23,466 nt of DNA from Actinomycetes bacterium (GTDB taxonomy: Bacteria > Actinomycetota > Actinomycetes > Mycobacteriales > Micromonosporaceae), in NCBI GenBank assembly GCA_021793335.1, contig JAJYSW010000022.1, positions 1 to 23,466 of the forward strand, given 5' to 3'. Shown one piece after another: positions 1-6,299 of this stretch; the first letter of the stretch is position 1; every line of letters starts with the position of its first letter. A program made the translations under genes and the position numbers. The notes below the pieces were generated by a model, which worked only from the letters and a program-made list of their open reading frames with translations, was not told the DNA's origin and ran no database searches.

Positions 1-82
1 GCGGGTGATCCTCCGCCGGCGGGGGGACGGCGGCGGAACTTTCGGTGCCGTGACCGGAAGCCGGGCCGTTCTCTCGCGTGAT

Positions 83-100
83 CGGCCGTCATGACGGCCG
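83..100. repeat. Perfect 18-bp palindrome
   Basis: The half-site CGGCCGTCA is followed directly by its exact reverse complement TGACGGCCG. Perfect symmetry without a spacer is typical of a dimeric regulator site, but could also be a chance GC-rich palindrome. It lies about 40 bases before the terminator at 139-175. No regulator can be named. Confidence 0.45.
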
Positions 101-138
101 GGTTCCTCGGCGGGGGCACTGCGGGCGAATGTGGAGAA

Positions 139-175
139 AAGAGGGGGCCGGCAACAGCCGACCCCCTCTTCTTTT
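139..175. terminator. Intrinsic terminator, probably bidirectional
   Basis: The outer stem AAGAGGGGG (139-147) pairs perfectly with CCCCCTCTT (162-170). After one mismatch an inner 4-bp stem (149-152 with 157-160) closes an AACA loop. On the plus strand it is followed by CTTTT, and on the minus strand four T residues follow (complement of 137-140). It is one of the few hairpins in this window with a T run. It most likely ends a gene entering from the left. Confidence 0.8.
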
Positions 176-204
176 GTGGCAGAGCCCCTCACATCTCTGC
201 CACA
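175..204. repeat. Perfect 10-bp inverted repeat directly after the terminator
   Basis: TGTGGCAGAG (175-184) and CTCTGCCACA (195-204) are exact reverse complements around a 10-base spacer. The repeat abuts the terminator and lies 20 bases before the -35 box at 225-230. It could be a second terminator hairpin without a T run, or an upstream operator for that promoter. Confidence 0.6.
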
Positions 205-224
205 GTGGTATGTCGCCGCCGGTC

Positions 225-254
225 TTGACAGCGCCGACGATGGGATCGTAACAT
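225..254 (+). promoter_or_regulatory. Sigma-70-type promoter reading rightwards
   Basis: A consensus -35 hexamer TTGACA (225-230) is separated by 18 bases from TAACAT (249-254), which matches the actinobacterial -10 pattern TANNNT. It is the best -35/-10 pair in the window. The predicted transcript starts near 261, inside or just before the palindrome at 269-290, and would run antisense to the acetyltransferase gene. No plus-strand gene downstream explains it. Confidence 0.6.
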
Positions 255-268
255 ATCGATACTTCGAA

Positions 269-290
269 TGAAAGTTTCGCGAAACTTTCA
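269..290. promoter_or_regulatory. Perfect 22-bp operator-like palindrome
   Basis: TGAAAGTTTCG (269-279) is followed without spacer by its exact reverse complement (280-290). CTTC (262-265) and GAAG (295-298) extend the symmetry imperfectly. It starts 14 bases after the -10 box of the promoter at 225-254, where a bound protein would block initiation. GAAA-G/C-TTTC half-sites resemble operators of LacI-type sugar regulators described near actinomycete xylan-use genes; this link is from memory and is an inference. No such regulator or target gene is in the window. Confidence 0.6.
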
Positions 291-358
291 GCTTGAAGAG
301 GTGGAGGCGGTACCGACGGCGGCGTGCACCGGCCCCACCGCCCTGCACCGCCGCATCG

Positions 359-388
359 GCCCGGCCCGGGACGGGGCGCGAGCCGGGC
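359..388 (-). terminator. Candidate terminator of the acetyltransferase gene
   Basis: GCCCGGC (359-365) pairs with GCCGGGC (382-388) across a 16-base loop, about 20 bases beyond the minus-strand stop codon. No T run follows. In such GC-rich DNA a 7-bp stem has limited weight. Confidence 0.35.
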
Positions 389-408
389 GCTCCGCTCCGC
401 GACCGGCC

Positions 409-861
409 TCACCGGTCCGTACCCGGGCGCAGCATCGGGACGTGCGGAATGCCGTCTTCGAGGAACTCCGGACCGTTCGCGACGAAGCCGTACCGCCGGT
501 AGAACCCCGCCACGTGCGTCTGCGCGTCGAGAAGGACCTCGGCCTCCGGCCCGAGCTCGTCGAGCGCGGCGGCCATGAGCGCTCCGCTCAGCCCCCGCCC
601 GCGCTCGGCCGCGGTGCAGCAGACACGACCGATCCGCCACCGGCCCGCCTCGCACAGCCGCCGCAGACAGGCGAGGACGCTCACGCCCTCGCCGATCCAG
701 AAATGGACGGTCTCAGGGGCCGTGTCGTGGTCGTCGAGGTCGGGATAGGCGCACCCCTGCTCGACGACGAACACCTCCTGCCGGAGCCGTGCCAGGCCGA
801 ACACCGTCGCGCCGTCGAGATCGCCGAACCGGCCGTGTCGTATATCGCGCATGGACGCCAT
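409..861 (-). CDS. GNAT-family N-acetyltransferase, ElaA-like
   Basis: The predicted cytosolic protein has 150 residues, the usual size of the ElaA branch of the GNAT fold. These enzymes are expected to move an acetyl group from acetyl-CoA to an amine; the natural substrate of ElaA proteins is not known to me. Near the N terminus it has LRQEVFVVEQGCAYPDLDDHD, matching the ElaA signature R-x-VFVVEQ-x-Y-x-D-x-D. A central GRVCCTAAERGRGLSGALM segment corresponds to the acetyl-CoA loop, and a C-terminal FYRRYGF segment is typical of GNAT enzymes. Two ATG codons compete for the start (861 and 852); neither has a clear ribosome site. An imperfect -10 (TCTAAT) seven bases before the ATG at 852 would favour a leaderless start there. 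The gene lies 60 bases downstream of proC on the same strand and could share its transcript. Confidence 0.87.
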   Translation of the reverse strand: MASMRDIRHGRFGDLDGATVFGLARLRQEVFVVEQGCAYPDLDDHDTAPETVHFWIGEGVSVLACLRRLCEAGRWRIGRVCCTAAERGRGLSGALMAAALDELGPEAEVLLDAQTHVAGFYRRYGFVANGPEFLEDGIPHVPMLRPGTDR

Positions 862-921
862 TAGAACAGCGCGGAGCGTGCCCGCACACGGCGCTGCGCG
901 GAGTTCGGGGCGGGGCCGGGC

Positions 922-1728
922 TCAGGCGTACTCGTCCGCGATCTCGCGCGCCCGATCGCGGGCGGCCTCGACCGCATCGGTCACCGCCGAACGCACCCGG
1001 TGGTTGTCCAGCTGCCGTACCGCGCTGATGGTGGTCCCCGCAGGCGACTCCACCGCCTCACGCAGCTCCGCCGGCGAGGCGCCGCCCTCCCGGAGCATGC
1101 GCGAGGCGCCCAGCGCCGTCTGCGTCACCAGTTCGCAGGCCACCGCCCGCGGCAGCCCCATGAGCACGCTCGCCTCGGTCATCGCCTCGGCCAGGTAGTA
1201 GAAATAGGCCGGACCCGAGCCCGAGATGGCGGTGACCGCGTCCTGGTGCCGCTCATCGATGACCATCGTGCGGCCCAATGGCGTGAACAGCTCCTCGACC
1301 GAGGCCAGGCACGCCGCGTCGGCGTGGACGCCCGGCGAGAGCACCGTCATGGCCTCGTCGACCAGCGCCGGGGTGTTCGGCATCGCCCGCACCACCGGCG
1401 TCGCATCGGGCAGACGCTTCTCGAAGAACGCGATCGGGAGCCCGGCGCAGATGCTCACCACGGGCACGTCCGCGGGGACGGAGCCGCGCAGCTCCTCCAG
1501 GAGCGCCGCGGCGTCCTGCGGCTTGACCGCCACCACGATCATGTCGGCGCGGCGCGCCGCCGCGGCGTTCGACTCCACGGCCACGCCGTGGGCACCGCGC
1601 AGCTCCTCGGCGCGCTCGGCGCTGCGGGCCGTGGCCACCACTGCGCCCGTCTCCCATCCCGCGCGCAGCAGGCCCGAGAGGATCGCCTGCCCCATCTTCC
1701 CGGCTCCCAGCACCGCCACCGTTCGCAT
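922..1728 (-). CDS. proC: Pyrroline-5-carboxylate reductase
   Basis: The enzyme reduces 1-pyrroline-5-carboxylate to proline with NAD(P)H, the last step of proline synthesis, in the cytosol. The 268-residue product opens with a Rossmann nucleotide loop (VAVLGAGKMGQAILSGLL, glycines at 8, 10 and 13) and a following ATARSAERAE stretch. VVAVKPQD, the SICAGLPI strand and VRAMPNTPALV are classic P5C reductase motifs. The C-terminal domain carries AISGSGPAYFYYLAEAM and a VESPAGTTISAVRQL segment near the active site. I chose ATG 1728 rather than an upstream in-frame start because AAAGGAG lies six bases before it and the nucleotide-binding strand starts immediately. The acetyltransferase gene follows on the same strand, and a divergently read small membrane protein gene lies upstream. 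Confidence 0.97.
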   Translation of the reverse strand: MRTVAVLGAGKMGQAILSGLLRAGWETGAVVATARSAERAEELRGAHGVAVESNAAAARRADMIVVAVKPQDAAALLEELRGSVPADVPVVSICAGLPIAFFEKRLPDATPVVRAMPNTPALVDEAMTVLSPGVHADAACLASVEELFTPLGRTMVIDERHQDAVTAISGSGPAYFYYLAEAMTEASVLMGLPRAVACELVTQTALGASRMLREGGASPAELREAVESPAGTTISAVRQLDNHRVRSAVTDAVEAARDRAREIADEYA

Positions 1729-1835
1729 GGCCGCTCCTTTCGACGTCGATCGCCCCACCGATTGTGCCCGCCGCGGACGCGGAACCGTCCCCGGTGACTA
1801 CATGGCGAGACGGCACGCGGCCGGCGTGCGTTCGC

Positions 1836-1841
1836 TACGCT
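1836..1841 (+). promoter_or_regulatory. Leaderless -10 box TACGCT
   Basis: TACGCT fits TANNNT and ends six bases before GTG 1848, so transcription would start at or next to the start codon. No ribosome site precedes this GTG, which supports a leaderless reading. Confidence 0.5.
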
Positions 1842-1847
1842 CAGGGC

Positions 1848-2051
1848 GTGACCAGACCTCCCGAATCCGAGGCGGGACCGGACGACAGCGTGGCCGTCGC
1901 CGTGCTCTTCCTGGCGGTCGTCGCCCTCATCGTGTCGTTCTTCATCTCCTGGCTCAGTCTGTACGTGGCGGCCCTATGCCTGAGCATGATCGGCACCGGT
2001 CTCAAGATCGCCGCCGCGATCCGCCACGCCGATCGGCGGCCCCGCGCCTGA
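1848..2051 (+). CDS. Small two-helix membrane protein of unknown function
   Basis: The product has 67 residues. A short acidic N terminus precedes two hydrophobic stretches (about residues 17-35 and 39-55), and the C terminus is basic (RHADRRPRA), which by the positive-inside rule would lie in the cytoplasm. I do not recognise a family. I chose GTG 1848 over an earlier in-frame start at 1764 because of the -10 box TACGCT six bases upstream and because the residues before it look like translated promoter sequence. It reads away from proC. A 7-bp hairpin begins four bases after the stop. Its size and topology resemble the many small uncharacterised membrane proteins of actinobacteria; no function is proposed. 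Confidence 0.65.
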   Translation: MTRPPESEAGPDDSVAVAVLFLAVVALIVSFFISWLSLYVAALCLSMIGTGLKIAAAIRHADRRPRA

Positions 2052-2054
2052 ACC

Positions 2055-2073
2055 GGCACGGGCGCGCCGTGCC
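2055..2073 (+). terminator. Hairpin terminator after the small membrane protein gene
   Basis: GGCACGG (2055-2061) and CCGTGCC (2067-2073) form a perfect 7-bp stem with a 5-base loop, four bases after the stop codon. No T run follows. A second perfect 7-bp stem, CCCGGGG with CCCCGGG, lies at 2116-2133 before the next gene. Confidence 0.5.
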
Positions 2074-2174
2074 CGGAGGCCGCGAATCCGCCCTGCGAGG
2101 TGTGGCCGCGCGGAGCCCGGGGCATCCCCCGGGGCGAGAAGCCCGACAGGCGTCCGTGACGGCAAGGGGGAACA

Positions 2175-2561
2175 GTGCTGCGAATCGTCGAATTGAACGA
2201 CCAGGTCATCAATGAGATCTCCTGGAAGGTCCCGCTCGAACTGCGCACCGGCGGCGGGTGGACGCTCGACATCGAATCGGAGGTGGCGGTGACCGACGTC
2301 GAGGGCGACCGCTTCGAGTTCTCGGGCGACGACCGGGCCGCGCCGCGTGTGCTCAAACCGGAGCTGTCGGGCCGCATCATCGAGGAGGCGGTGGTCGGAG
2401 CACCGACCGGACTGCGCCTCGACTTCACCGGCGGCGTGCAGCTCACCGCGCCCTCCGCACCGGACTTCGAGGCGTGGCGGCTCACCGGACCCGACGGGCA
2501 GCGGATCGTCTGCCTGCCCGGCGGCGAGGTCTCGGTGCAAGCGGGACGACGCCCCATCTGA
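2175..2561 (+). CDS. DUF6188-like hypothetical protein
   Basis: The product has 128 residues, no membrane segment and no signal peptide. It reads as an all-beta protein: LELRTGGGWTLDIES, AVTDVEGDRFEFSG, GLRLDFTGGVQLTAPSAPDFEAW and GPDGQRIVCLPGGEVSV. The pattern of a hydrophobic strand followed by a G-G-x-L-x-I/V-E segment and a late x-D-F-E-A-W motif resembles the DUF6188 family of actinobacteria, which has no known function; this match is from memory and uncertain. GTG 2175 is chosen because AAGGGGG (2164-2170) lies four bases upstream. The frame has third-position G/C bias like its neighbours. It converges with the M3 peptidase gene, and two hairpins lie between them. Confidence 0.75.
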   Translation: MLRIVELNDQVINEISWKVPLELRTGGGWTLDIESEVAVTDVEGDRFEFSGDDRAAPRVLKPELSGRIIEEAVVGAPTGLRLDFTGGVQLTAPSAPDFEAWRLTGPDGQRIVCLPGGEVSVQAGRRPI

Positions 2562-2683
2562 ACGCGCGGCGCCCGGCCGGTGCCCCGGGGCCTGTCCAAG
2601 GACCCTGGTGTACACCCTGGACGGGCGCTGCCCGGCCCGCCCTCCCGGCGCCCACCGCCGCCCGAACCGCTCGCCGTGCTGTC

Positions 2684-2720
2684 GGGCCTTCCAGCCCCGA
2701 CACCGTGATCTGGAAGGCCC
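2684..2720. terminator. Hairpin between convergent genes
   Basis: GGGCCTTCCAG (2684-2694) and CTGGAAGGCCC (2710-2720) form a perfect 11-bp stem with a 15-base loop. It lies between the DUF6188-like gene (plus) and the peptidase gene (minus) and could end both transcripts. There is no T run on either side. Confidence 0.6.
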
Positions 2721-2743
2721 TCCGCCTTGCGAGCGGAACCACC

Positions 2744-2772
2744 GGGCTCGGATACCGCCTCGCCCCGAGCCC
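2744..2772 (-). terminator. Hairpin after the M3 peptidase gene
   Basis: GGGCTCGG (2744-2751) pairs perfectly with CCGAGCCC (2765-2772) around a 13-base loop, about 30 bases past the peptidase stop. It forms a tandem pair with the hairpin at 2684-2720. Confidence 0.5.
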
Positions 2773-2803
2773 TGGGACGGGTCCCGGCGCCGCCGGTGCC
2801 GCC

Positions 2804-4849
2804 TCACTGCAGGCCGCGGCGCTCCAGCAGCGGCTCGATGCGAGCGTCGCGCCCGCGGAACCGCCGGTAGGACTCCATCGGGTCGATCGAGCCGCCCCGG
2901 CTGAGGAGGAACTTGCGGAAACGATCGCCGTTCTCGCGCGTCAGGCCGCCGTGTTCCTCGAACCACTCCACGGTGTCGGCATCGAGGATCTCCGACCAGA
3001 TGTACGAGTAGTACCCGGCCGAGTAACCGCCCGCGAAGATGTGCGCGAAATAGCCCGAGCGGTAGCGCGGGGCGATCTGGTCCATCGCGATCCCCGCGGC
3101 TTCGAGAGCCCGGCGCTCGAAGGCCTCGACCGCCGCGGCCGCGTCGCCGTCGGCCTCGGGGACGTCCTCGGGCGCGAGCCGGTGCCACGCCTGGTCGAGG
3201 ATCGCCGCCGCCAGATACTCGGTCGAGGCGAAGCCCTCGCCGAAGGAGCCCGACCGCTCCCACTGCTCCAGCAGCGATGCCGGGGCGGCCTCGCCGGTGC
3301 GGTGGTGGCGCGCGTAGCCCGCCACCACCTCCGGCCACAGGATCCACATCTCATTGACCTGCGAGGGGTATTCGACGAAGTCGCGCGGCGTCGAGGTCAT
3401 CGACGTCTTCGGGTAGCGGCACGCCGACAGCAGCCCGTGGAGGGCGTGACCGAACTCGTGGAACATCGTCCGGACATTGTCGACGGTGATCAGCGCGGGC
3501 TCGCCCTCGGGCGGTTTCACGATGTTGAGGTTGTTCACCACCACCGCCCGCTCACCGGTCAGTTCGGATTGGACCACCAGGGCGTTCATCCATGCGCCGC
3601 CCTTCTTGGACTCGCGTGTGAAGAAGTCGGCCAGGAACAGGCCCAGCGGCGTCCCGTCGTGGTCGAAGACCTCGAAGACCCGCACCTCGGGGTGGTAGCC
3701 GACCAGGTCTCTCCGTTCGGTGAAGGACAGGCCGAACTCCAGTTCGGCGGCCCGAAAGACCCCGTCGAACAGGACCCGGTCGAGTTCGAGGTACGGCCGG
3801 AGCGCGTCGGTGTCGAAGCCGTATTTGGCCCGGCGGACCTTCGCAGCGTAGTAGGACCAGTCCCAGGCCGCGAGGGTGAAACCGCCGCCTTCGGCGTCGA
3901 TGACCGCTTGGAGTTCGGCGGCCTCGGCACGGGCGTTGCGCACCGAGGCCGCCGCGAGGTCGGCGAGGCGCTCGGCGATGATCCCGGCATCGCCGGCGGT
4001 CTGGTCGGCGGCGATGTAGTCGGCGTGGTGCTCGAAACCGAGCAGCCGCGCCCGCTCGGCGCGCAGGCGCGCCATCGCCAGCAACACGGCGGCGTTCTGA
4101 GCGCCCCGGGAGGTCGAAGCCCGCCACACGCGTTCGCGCACGGCGCGGTCGTGCAGCTGGTCGAGTTGCGGGTGGTCGCTGAACAGCTGCTGTGTGAGCA
4201 GGTGGCCGTCGAGACCGCGGTCGGCGGCGGCCGCGGCGGCGGCCTTGACGGCCGCCTCGCTCAGGCCGTCGAGTTCGGCGGCGTCGGTCACGTGGACGGC
4301 CGCATCGTTGATATCGGCCAGGACCTGCTGGTTGAATTTCGTCGACAGCTCGGCCAGCTCGGCGTTGATCTGCGAGAGGCGGGCCTTGCCCGTTTCGTCG
4401 AGCGCGGCGCCGCCGCGGACGAACTCGGAGTGGTACCGCTCAAGAAGCCGCTCGTCCTGCTCGTCGAGACCGAGTTCGCCGCGACGCCGCCACAGCGCGT
4501 CGAGGCGCGCGAACAGCGCGGGGTCGAGGAGGATTCGGTCGCGATGCTCGGCGAGCCTGGGGCCGATCTCGCTCTCGACGGCCTGGTGGTCCGCGTCGGT
4601 GTCGGAGGTGTTCTTGTTGTAGAACGTCCTGTGGACGCGGGCGAGGACGCCGGTGCCGGCCCGCTCCAGGGCCACGACGGTGTTCGCGAACGTCGGCTCC
4701 TCACGCTGGGCGGTGATGGCCGCGACGGCGTCGAGCTCTTCGGCCATGCCCGCCTCGAAGGCCGGCAGGTAGTGCTCGACGGCGATGTCCTCGAACCGGG
4801 GGAGGCGGTAGGGCAGGTCGGAGACGGTCAGAAACGGGTTCTCGGTCAC
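2804..4849 (-). CDS. M3-family zinc metallopeptidase (oligopeptidase A / peptidyl-dipeptidase type)
   Basis: This 681-residue cytosolic enzyme is expected to cut short peptides during intracellular peptide recycling. The zinc site is complete: HEFGH at 464-468 gives two histidine ligands and the general-base glutamate, and E493 in DFVEYPSQ is the third ligand. The context TMFHEFGHALHGLLS and PRDFVEYPSQVNEMW is diagnostic of the thimet oligopeptidase/Dcp group. The long N-terminal part is helical, as usual, and the C terminus has the AGGYSAGYYSYIWSEILD and RENGDRFRKFLLSRGGSIDP blocks. Size and end match the family, so the gene appears intact. It starts with GTG 4849, preceded by AGAGGGA. No signal peptide is visible. 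I cannot say from sequence whether it acts as an endopeptidase or releases dipeptides, so no gene symbol is given. Confidence 0.95.
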   Translation of the reverse strand: MTENPFLTVSDLPYRLPRFEDIAVEHYLPAFEAGMAEELDAVAAITAQREEPTFANTVVALERAGTGVLARVHRTFYNKNTSDTDADHQAVESEIGPRLAEHRDRILLDPALFARLDALWRRRGELGLDEQDERLLERYHSEFVRGGAALDETGKARLSQINAELAELSTKFNQQVLADINDAAVHVTDAAELDGLSEAAVKAAAAAAADRGLDGHLLTQQLFSDHPQLDQLHDRAVRERVWRASTSRGAQNAAVLLAMARLRAERARLLGFEHHADYIAADQTAGDAGIIAERLADLAAASVRNARAEAAELQAVIDAEGGGFTLAAWDWSYYAAKVRRAKYGFDTDALRPYLELDRVLFDGVFRAAELEFGLSFTERRDLVGYHPEVRVFEVFDHDGTPLGLFLADFFTRESKKGGAWMNALVVQSELTGERAVVVNNLNIVKPPEGEPALITVDNVRTMFHEFGHALHGLLSACRYPKTSMTSTPRDFVEYPSQVNEMWILWPEVVAGYARHHRTGEAAPASLLEQWERSGSFGEGFASTEYLAAAILDQAWHRLAPEDVPEADGDAAAAVEAFERRALEAAGIAMDQIAPRYRSGYFAHIFAGGYSAGYYSYIWSEILDADTVEWFEEHGGLTRENGDRFRKFLLSRGGSIDPMESYRRFRGRDARIEPLLERRGLQ

Positions 4850-4938
4850 GGAGGTTCCCTCTCGACGAAGCTTGCCGGGGCGCGTGCCCGCAGTCGGCGG
4901 ATTCGCGGCGTGGACGCGTGTCGTCCGGCGGTGGCCGA

Positions 4939-4968
4939 ATCCTATTCCCGTGTTCCGCCGTGCGGCAA
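4939..4968 (-). promoter_or_regulatory. Candidate promoter of the M3 peptidase gene
   Basis: On the minus strand TTGCCG (4968-4963) is followed after 18 bases by TAGGAT (4944-4939), which fits TANNNT. Transcription would begin about 85 bases upstream of GTG 4849. The -35 matches the consensus at four of six positions. Confidence 0.4.
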
Positions 4969-5036
4969 GTTCACCGGCGCGCCGGGGCCCGCCCGTCTCC
5001 GAGGCGGCAACGCCGCCCGGTGCGGTCGTGCGGCAT

Positions 5037-5042
5037 TACTAT
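5037..5042 (+). promoter_or_regulatory. Leaderless -10 box TACTAT
   Basis: TACTAT ends seven bases before ATG 5050, the expected distance from -10 box to +1, and no ribosome site is present. This decides the start of the phosphoesterase gene. Confidence 0.65.
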
Positions 5043-5049
5043 CGAGGCC

Positions 5050-5844
5050 ATGTCTGATTCGAGCCCGCTGTTCGTGGCCAGCGACGTCCATGGCCATTAC
5101 GATGCGCTCCTCGCGGCGCTGCGCGAACGCGGACTGGTCGACGGGGACGCCGGGTGGACCGGGGGCGAGGCGCGGCTGTGGATGCTCGGCGATCTCTTCG
5201 ACCGCGGCGCGGACGGCGTGGCGGTGGTGCGGTTGTTGCGGGGGCTCGCCGAACAGGCCGCCGACGTCGGCGGCCTCGTCGACACCCTCATCGGCAATCA
5301 CGAGCTCTTGGTGCTGGGCTCCCGACGGTTCGGCGATCGGCGCTTCGTCGACGCCGATGGCCAGGAGCGGCAGTTCCTGCATTGGTGGGTCCTCAACGGC
5401 GGTTTCGAGGAGGACCTGGACGAGCTGACCGACGATGAGGCCGCGTGGCTGCGGACCCGGCAGGTGATGCACCTGGACGGCCGATCACTGCTCGTGCACT
5501 CCGATACCGAGGCCTACCTCGGGTACGGGCGGAGCACGGCCTCGGTGAACGAGGCCTCGCGCAAGGTGCTGGCCTCGGACGACCCGGAGGAGTGGTGGCA
5601 GTTGTTCCGGGAGTTGACCCGCCGCCATGAGTTCCTGGGGCAGGAGGGCCCGGCGCGCGTGCGTGCGCTGCTGCGTTCGTTCGGCGGCGAGGAGCTCGTC
5701 CACGGCCATTCCACGATCCCGGACACCACCGATCTGGACCCGACCGAGGTGAGCGGGCCGCGGCGCTATTGCGACGGATTGGTCCTCAATGTGGACGGCG
5801 GTGTGTACCAGGGCGGGCGCTGTCTGGTGGTCCCGCTGCGCTGA
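5050..5844 (+). CDS. Calcineurin-like metallophosphoesterase
   Basis: The protein has 264 residues and the di-metal motifs of the PPP/calcineurin fold: SDVHGH (D12, H14), GDLFDRG (47-53) and GNHE (82-85). Later metal-binding histidines are probably in LLVHSD and in VHGHST near the C terminus. GDLFDRG followed by GNHE is the form seen in protein-phosphatase-like and diadenosine-tetraphosphatase-like members, so a phosphomonoesterase acting on a protein, nucleotide or small molecule is plausible; the substrate cannot be read from sequence. There is no signal peptide. ATG 5050 is chosen over upstream in-frame starts because of the -10 box at 5037-5042 and because the first beta strand begins at residue 7. 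It is divergent from the peptidase gene and ends before the hairpin at 5867-5886. Confidence 0.9.
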   Translation: MSDSSPLFVASDVHGHYDALLAALRERGLVDGDAGWTGGEARLWMLGDLFDRGADGVAVVRLLRGLAEQAADVGGLVDTLIGNHELLVLGSRRFGDRRFVDADGQERQFLHWWVLNGGFEEDLDELTDDEAAWLRTRQVMHLDGRSLLVHSDTEAYLGYGRSTASVNEASRKVLASDDPEEWWQLFRELTRRHEFLGQEGPARVRALLRSFGGEELVHGHSTIPDTTDLDPTEVSGPRRYCDGLVLNVDGGVYQGGRCLVVPLR

Positions 5845-5866
5845 TCGGTCGACGCCGGTCCTGCCG

Positions 5867-5886
5867 TGCGACGGGCCCTCGTCGCA
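5867..5886 (+). terminator. Hairpin terminator after the phosphoesterase gene
   Basis: TGCGACG (5867-5873) and CGTCGCA (5880-5886) form a perfect 7-bp stem with a 6-base loop, 22 bases past the stop. There is no T run. Confidence 0.5.
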
Positions 5887-5898
5887 ACGGGACTCCGT

Positions 5899-5928
5899 TG
5901 TGTCAGGAATCCGACACAGTCTCCTGAC
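5899..5928. promoter_or_regulatory. Overlapping inverted repeats, operator-like
   Basis: TGTGTC (5899-5904) and GACACA (5913-5918) are exact inverted half-sites eight bases apart. Overlapping them, GTCAGGA (5902-5908) pairs with TCCTGAC (5922-5928). The two pairings exclude each other if formed in RNA. As DNA, the first is a plausible dimeric repressor site. Confidence 0.4.
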
Positions 5929-6175
5929 CACGTGAATTGGCATGTTGCATGTGCAATTTTCTTGTCTCCGGAGCTCGTAAAAGCGCCATTTCGGTACGTA
6001 ACTCTCGTATGGGTGTGGCTGCGGGGCGATATTGTGAGGGACCTCCAGCGGAGTGTCATCAGTCCCGCTCACGGTCGTTGTGCCGGAGGCGAAAAGCCTG
6101 TAGACACATAGTTGGTCGGAACTGCCGGAAACGCCACTTGTGGCACCGCTCAAGGCTTCCGACCGCTTCGGCGAA

Positions 6176-6226
6176 GTCACCCCGATCCGGGTGACGGTCG
6201 CCGCCGACTGGCCGCGGCGGCGACCG
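6176..6226. repeat. Two adjacent perfect inverted repeats before the XRE gene
   Basis: GTCACCC (6176-6182) pairs with GGGTGAC (6189-6195) across six bases. CGGTCGCCGCC (6195-6205) pairs with GGCGGCGACCG (6216-6226) across ten bases. They share base 6195 and end 73 bases before the XRE start. They could be a terminator for a small transcript arising upstream or a leader structure. Confidence 0.6.
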
Positions 6227-6299
6227 CCGTCGCAGACATATCGATGAGCAACGTAACTCGATGAATCGCGTTTAACTCCTCTGAGGACGGTGGGGTCTG

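Larger units (their letters stand above)
1..408. other. Left flank without a convincing gene, rich in regulatory signals
   Basis: No reading frame here looks like a real protein. On the plus strand, frames open from the left edge close at about 81 and 93, so the 3' end of an unseen upstream gene could lie here, but nothing is recognisable. A long plus-strand frame starting at 268 runs antisense through the acetyltransferase gene and is its shadow. The interval holds a palindrome (83-100), a terminator (139-175), a stem-loop (175-204), a promoter (225-254) and an operator-like palindrome (269-290), listed separately. Positions 215-300 are visibly richer in A/T than the flanking genes. Confidence 0.6.
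5887..6299. other. Intergenic region dense in inverted repeats, no gene seen
   Basis: This stretch has noticeably more A/T than the genes around it, and none of its reading frames resembles a protein. Exact inverted repeats are TGTGTC/GACACA (5899-5918), GTCAGGA/TCCTGAC (5902-5928), TTGCA/TGCAA (5945-5956), AGGC/GCCT around GAAAA (6087-6099), GCCAC/GTGGC (6133-6144), a 7-bp pair at 6176-6195 and an 11-bp pair at 6195-6226. GTGTC (6053-6057) and GACAC (6103-6107) could close a larger fold around the AGGC hairpin. TCGATGA occurs twice, 17 bases apart (6241-6247 and 6258-6264), close to the XRE start. It may be an operator cluster, a long structured leader of the XRE gene, or a small RNA. I do not recognise a known riboswitch. 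Confidence 0.55.

Noticed and set aside
268..864. Plus-strand frame of 198 codons following the promoter at 225-254
   Set aside because: It runs antisense through the well-supported acetyltransferase gene, and its product is an arginine- and proline-rich sequence with no recognisable motif.
2258..5428. A 1056-codon plus-strand frame
   Set aside because: It is the reverse-strand shadow of the M3 peptidase gene. The peptidase frame has a full zinc site and family motifs.
5766..6059. Minus-strand frame in the gap before the XRE gene
   Set aside because: It reads into the 3' end of the phosphoesterase gene, has no start signal and resembles no protein.
5887..6299. Known riboswitch, such as cobalamin or cyclic-di-GMP type
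   Set aside because: GCCACTTGTGGC and the GAAAA-loop hairpin were considered, but the conserved cores of those riboswitches are not present.
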